Assembly (NCBI GenBank): GCA_021154065.1
Contig: JAJKJG010000221.1
Location: 1-6,540, forward strand
Origin: Methylobacterium sp.
GTDB taxonomy: Bacteria > Pseudomonadota > Alphaproteobacteria > Rhizobiales > Beijerinckiaceae
Direction: 5' to 3'
Length of the DNA: 6,540 nt
The position numbers were made by a program, and so were the translations under genes. Each line of letters begins with the position of its first letter. The stretch's first letter is position 1. The notes below the pieces were generated by a model. That model saw only the letters and a list, made by a program, of their open reading frames with translations, was not told where the DNA came from and searched no databases. Positions 5,049 to 6,540 of the stretch are shown here, one piece after another.

Positions 5049-5544
5049 TCAGTCTCCTAAGGTGCCCCAAAAAGGGCGGCGCCGGCGGGGTTCGCGTTGC
5101 ACCCCGTCCCGGGCTCGTCGCTGCCTTGGCCCGGGCTCGTGAGGCTTTCGGGGCAAGGCGGCCGCTCCTTCAAGAGCGGGCCGGCGCGTGATCGACGATC
5201 CGAGACGTATCCTTGGAGGCGCCAGCACGAAAAGGGCGCGAGCCAAGCCGCACCCCTTCAACGCCGCGCTCAGCGCCTCATCGGATGAGGGTCATGTAAT
5301 GGATGAGACCGCGCCCGGCAAGCCGAAAGCGGCCCTGCCGCGGGGCGCCTGCCATGAGGCTTTCGCGGCGGCGCCCGGATGGCGGCGCGCGCCGCCCCGA
5401 CACCCGACGATGTTGCGGACAGACGCCGACGATGATGCGCGAAAACCCGACGATGTTGCGCGTCATGTCCGACGATGATGGGCCAGGGCGCCGGCGCCAC
5501 CCGGGGGCCGGAGCCGGAGCGGAGCCGCGGGGGGCCGCCGTCGC
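5049..5544. other. 496-base gap upstream of rpsA with several repeats
   Basis: No convincing gene is seen here; open frames in it are Arg/Pro-rich and lack support. The part next to rpsA should hold its promoter and leader, but I cannot point to a confident -35/-10 pair. Structures noted: the rpsA ribosome binding site (5054-5060); the direct repeat CCCGGGCTCGT at 5108-5118 and 5130-5140, exactly 22 bases apart; a hairpin CCGCTC-CTTCAA-GAGCGG (5162-5179); an odd palindrome CCTCATCGGATGAGG (5276-5290); and the tandem array at 5404-5490. The stretch at 5491-5540 is extremely G/C-rich. Confidence 0.6.
5404..5490. repeat. Tandem array of four 21-22-base units (CCGACGATGWTGCG)
   Basis: The core CCGACGATG recurs at 5404, 5426, 5447 and 5469, that is at steps of 22, 21 and 22 bases. 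The cores extend to CCGACGATGTTGCG (units 1 and 3) and CCGACGATGATGCG or CCGACGATGATGGG (units 2 and 4), so T and A alternate at the tenth position. The remaining 7-8 bases of each unit are not conserved. The 22-base steps are not multiples of three, which argues against a protein repeat. Spacing of about two helical turns would place every core on one face of the DNA, as in an array of protein-binding sites. It lies between the barrel-protein gene and rpsA. Confidence 0.7.
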
Positions 5545-6183
5545 TCACGGCCCTCTTGCGCCGACGCCGGCCTCGACCGAGACCGAGAGGCGGTCGGTCA
5601 CGGCCCATTCGACCCCGACGCGCGCATCCGGCCGAACCGCCACGTCCTCGCGCGCGAAGGGCAGCGAGAACGGCGTCGCCCCGAACTGCAGCCTCTCGCG
5701 CGCCGCGGTCGCGCCGGCCTTGGCGTAGAGCAGCACGTCGGGCGTGACGAGCGCCCCGACCTTCACCTGCAGCGTGCCGGCAAAGTCGCGCGAAAGCCCA
5801 AGGCCCCCGAAGCCGGGCGTCGCGCCGCCGCCGATCGCGGCAAGATAATCGAAGCCGCCGACAACGCCATAGACGAGCCGGCCCTCCTGCCACATCCGCC
5901 CGCCCTCGAACCCGACGGTCGGCCCCGCAGTGCTGCCGAACCGCTTCGACGAGGAGACCTCGAACCCGCTCGACAGGCGGGCATAGGACCCGGCCCAGCG
6001 CCCGTCCTCGCCCGCGGCCGGCTGCGGCCAGGCGAAGGAGGGCAGCGCGGTGAAGCCGGTGAACGGCAAGCCCTGCGCCGCGGCGAGGTCCGGTGCGAGC
6101 ACGGCGCCGCCGAGCACGAGGCAGGCCGCGAAGCGGCGGAGCGAGCGGGAATCGGGAAGGCTGGTCACGGGGATGAGATACAT
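5545..6183 (-). CDS. Outer-membrane beta-barrel protein (Omp25/31-like), 212 aa
   Basis: A probable outer-membrane beta-barrel of the Omp_b-brl/Omp25-31 type common in Hyphomicrobiales; a structural or adhesive envelope role is inferred. The start at ATG 6183 gives a long signal peptide: SLRRFAA, a hydrophobic core CLVLGGAVLA, and probable cleavage after DLAAA at residue 36. A Pro/Phe-rich linker follows (37-60). From about 63 alternating strands appear: WAGSYARLSSGFEV, GPTVGFEGGRMW, RLVYGVVGGFDYL, GTLQVKVGALV, VLLYAKAGATAA and ARVGVEWAVTDRLSVSVEA. These match the family's GxxYAGxxxGY, GVEGDFDY-like and GVEYAxTD-like strands. The protein stops at GVGARGP, about where relatives usually have one or two more strands and a terminal aromatic residue, so the C-terminus may be truncated. 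No good ribosome binding site precedes ATG 6183; the start is uncertain. A TTG lies directly before it, and a GTG at 6168 is also possible. Confidence 0.72.
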   Translation of the reverse strand: MYLIPVTSLPDSRSLRRFAACLVLGGAVLAPDLAAAQGLPFTGFTALPSFAWPQPAAGEDGRWAGSYARLSSGFEVSSSKRFGSTAGPTVGFEGGRMWQEGRLVYGVVGGFDYLAAIGGGATPGFGGLGLSRDFAGTLQVKVGALVTPDVLLYAKAGATAARERLQFGATPFSLPFAREDVAVRPDARVGVEWAVTDRLSVSVEAGVGARGP

Positions 6184-6540
6184 CAAAGCGCGTCGTCGGG
6201 ACAGAGTGGCTGACCATACCCCGGAGGCACGGCTGAGCGCGGAATCAAGCCTCTACTCCGTAAGTCAGGTTCGGCCAGTGCCCAGTGGAAGTCTGGTCCT
6301 GATTTTCAGAAGGCCGGCTTCGGAAAGCTCACCCTCGGGGGGTAAAGGCCGTTTTTGGGCCGAAAGCGGACTGTCTGCTTTCGGGCTTCTACGCGGCAAA
6401 TTGGACGCTGACCTTGAGGACGCGGTCGGCAGCTTTTGACCGATTGTGTTGAAGAAGTCGGCTCTTCTAGCCGAGTCGCAACATTGGGTCGGGCGAGCGC
6501 GGTTACCCTCAAGCGGGCGCCGGCTGCGGGATCGGGATCA
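6184..6540. other. Gene-free region upstream of the barrel gene; lower GC, hairpins
   Basis: I find no credible gene in these 357 bases. The part next to 6183 should contain the promoter of the barrel gene, but no clear hexamers stand out. From about 6240 to 6480 the GC content falls visibly below the rest of the window. This part holds two hairpins: CCGAAAGC (6360-6367) with GCTTTCGG (6377-6384), and TCGGCT-CTTCT-AGCCGA (6458-6474). The 6438-6460 stretch (GACCGATTGTGTTGAAGAAG) is reminiscent of dispersed or insertion-sequence-associated sequences I have seen in rhizobial genomes, but I cannot name an element. A 68-codon minus-strand frame (6306-6512) is Arg/Pro-rich and not convincing. Confidence 0.45.

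Noticed and set aside
5049..5261. 70-codon minus-strand frame directly before rpsA
   Set aside because: It starts with TTG, is Arg/Pro-rich, and overlaps the rpsA leader and binding site; it looks like a chance frame in the leader.
5299..5478. Possible 59-codon plus-strand gene (MDETAPGKPK...) with GAGGG upstream
   Set aside because: The spacing to the putative ribosome site is poor, the composition is Ala/Pro/Arg-rich, and its 3' third runs through the tandem array, whose 22-base steps break the reading frame. It could be reopened if conserved in relatives.
5404..5490. CRISPR array
   Set aside because: Units of 21-22 bases with 7-8-base variable linkers are far too short for CRISPR repeats and spacers, and there are no cas genes.
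5404..5490. Plasmid-type iterons or replication origin
   Set aside because: The spacing would fit iterons, but there is no replication initiator gene, no A/T-rich unwinding region, and the context is chromosomal housekeeping genes.
5270..6217. 315-codon minus-strand frame overlapping the barrel gene
   Set aside because: It is Arg/Ala/Gly-rich low-complexity in a shifted frame, while the overlapping frame has a signal peptide and beta-barrel strands.

Overview
The window looks like chromosomal DNA of a GC-rich alphaproteobacterium, most likely of the order Hyphomicrobiales (Rhizobiales). Reasons: very high G/C at third codon positions, a six-domain ribosomal protein S1 of alphaproteobacterial type, a DUF4142 protein and an Omp25/31-like barrel, and two kinds of intergenic palindrome that I recall as common in this order (GTCATTCCGG...CCGGAATGAC and GAGCATGATC...GATCATGCTC). 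No complete mobile element, CRISPR array, tRNA or rRNA is visible.

Layout. 1-273: 3' end of an acyl-CoA dehydrogenase gene (+), followed at once by a nested palindromic repeat (274-403). 418-1278: two minus-strand genes, an exported DUF4142 protein and then a 55-residue charged protein; an RNA hairpin between them can hide the ribosome binding site of the second. 1564-1836: a 90-residue DUF551-like protein (+). 1853-1902: a repeat hairpin between convergent gene ends. 1909-2523: a short ribonuclease D-type exonuclease (-). 2693-2779: a possible 28-residue membrane peptide (+). 2807-3208: ATP synthase epsilon subunit atpC (-). 3224-3321: a second palindromic repeat with a strong tetraloop hairpin. 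3336-5048: rpsA (-). 5049-5544: a 496-base gap with a tandem array of four 21-22-base units and a second direct repeat at 22-base spacing. 5545-6183: an outer-membrane beta-barrel protein (-). 6184-6540: no convincing gene; part of it has lower GC and hairpins, perhaps an old insertion.

Most genes are unrelated housekeeping or envelope functions rather than one pathway. The order is unusual: atpC lies directly downstream of rpsA with no atpD, and rpsA has no cmk just upstream. This suggests rearrangement around rpsA, which is flanked by repeats. No complete new defence or mobile system is evident. The best candidates for undescribed biology are small: the start-codon-sequestering hairpin with a 10-codon upstream ORF (582-639), and the helically phased repeat array (5404-5490).
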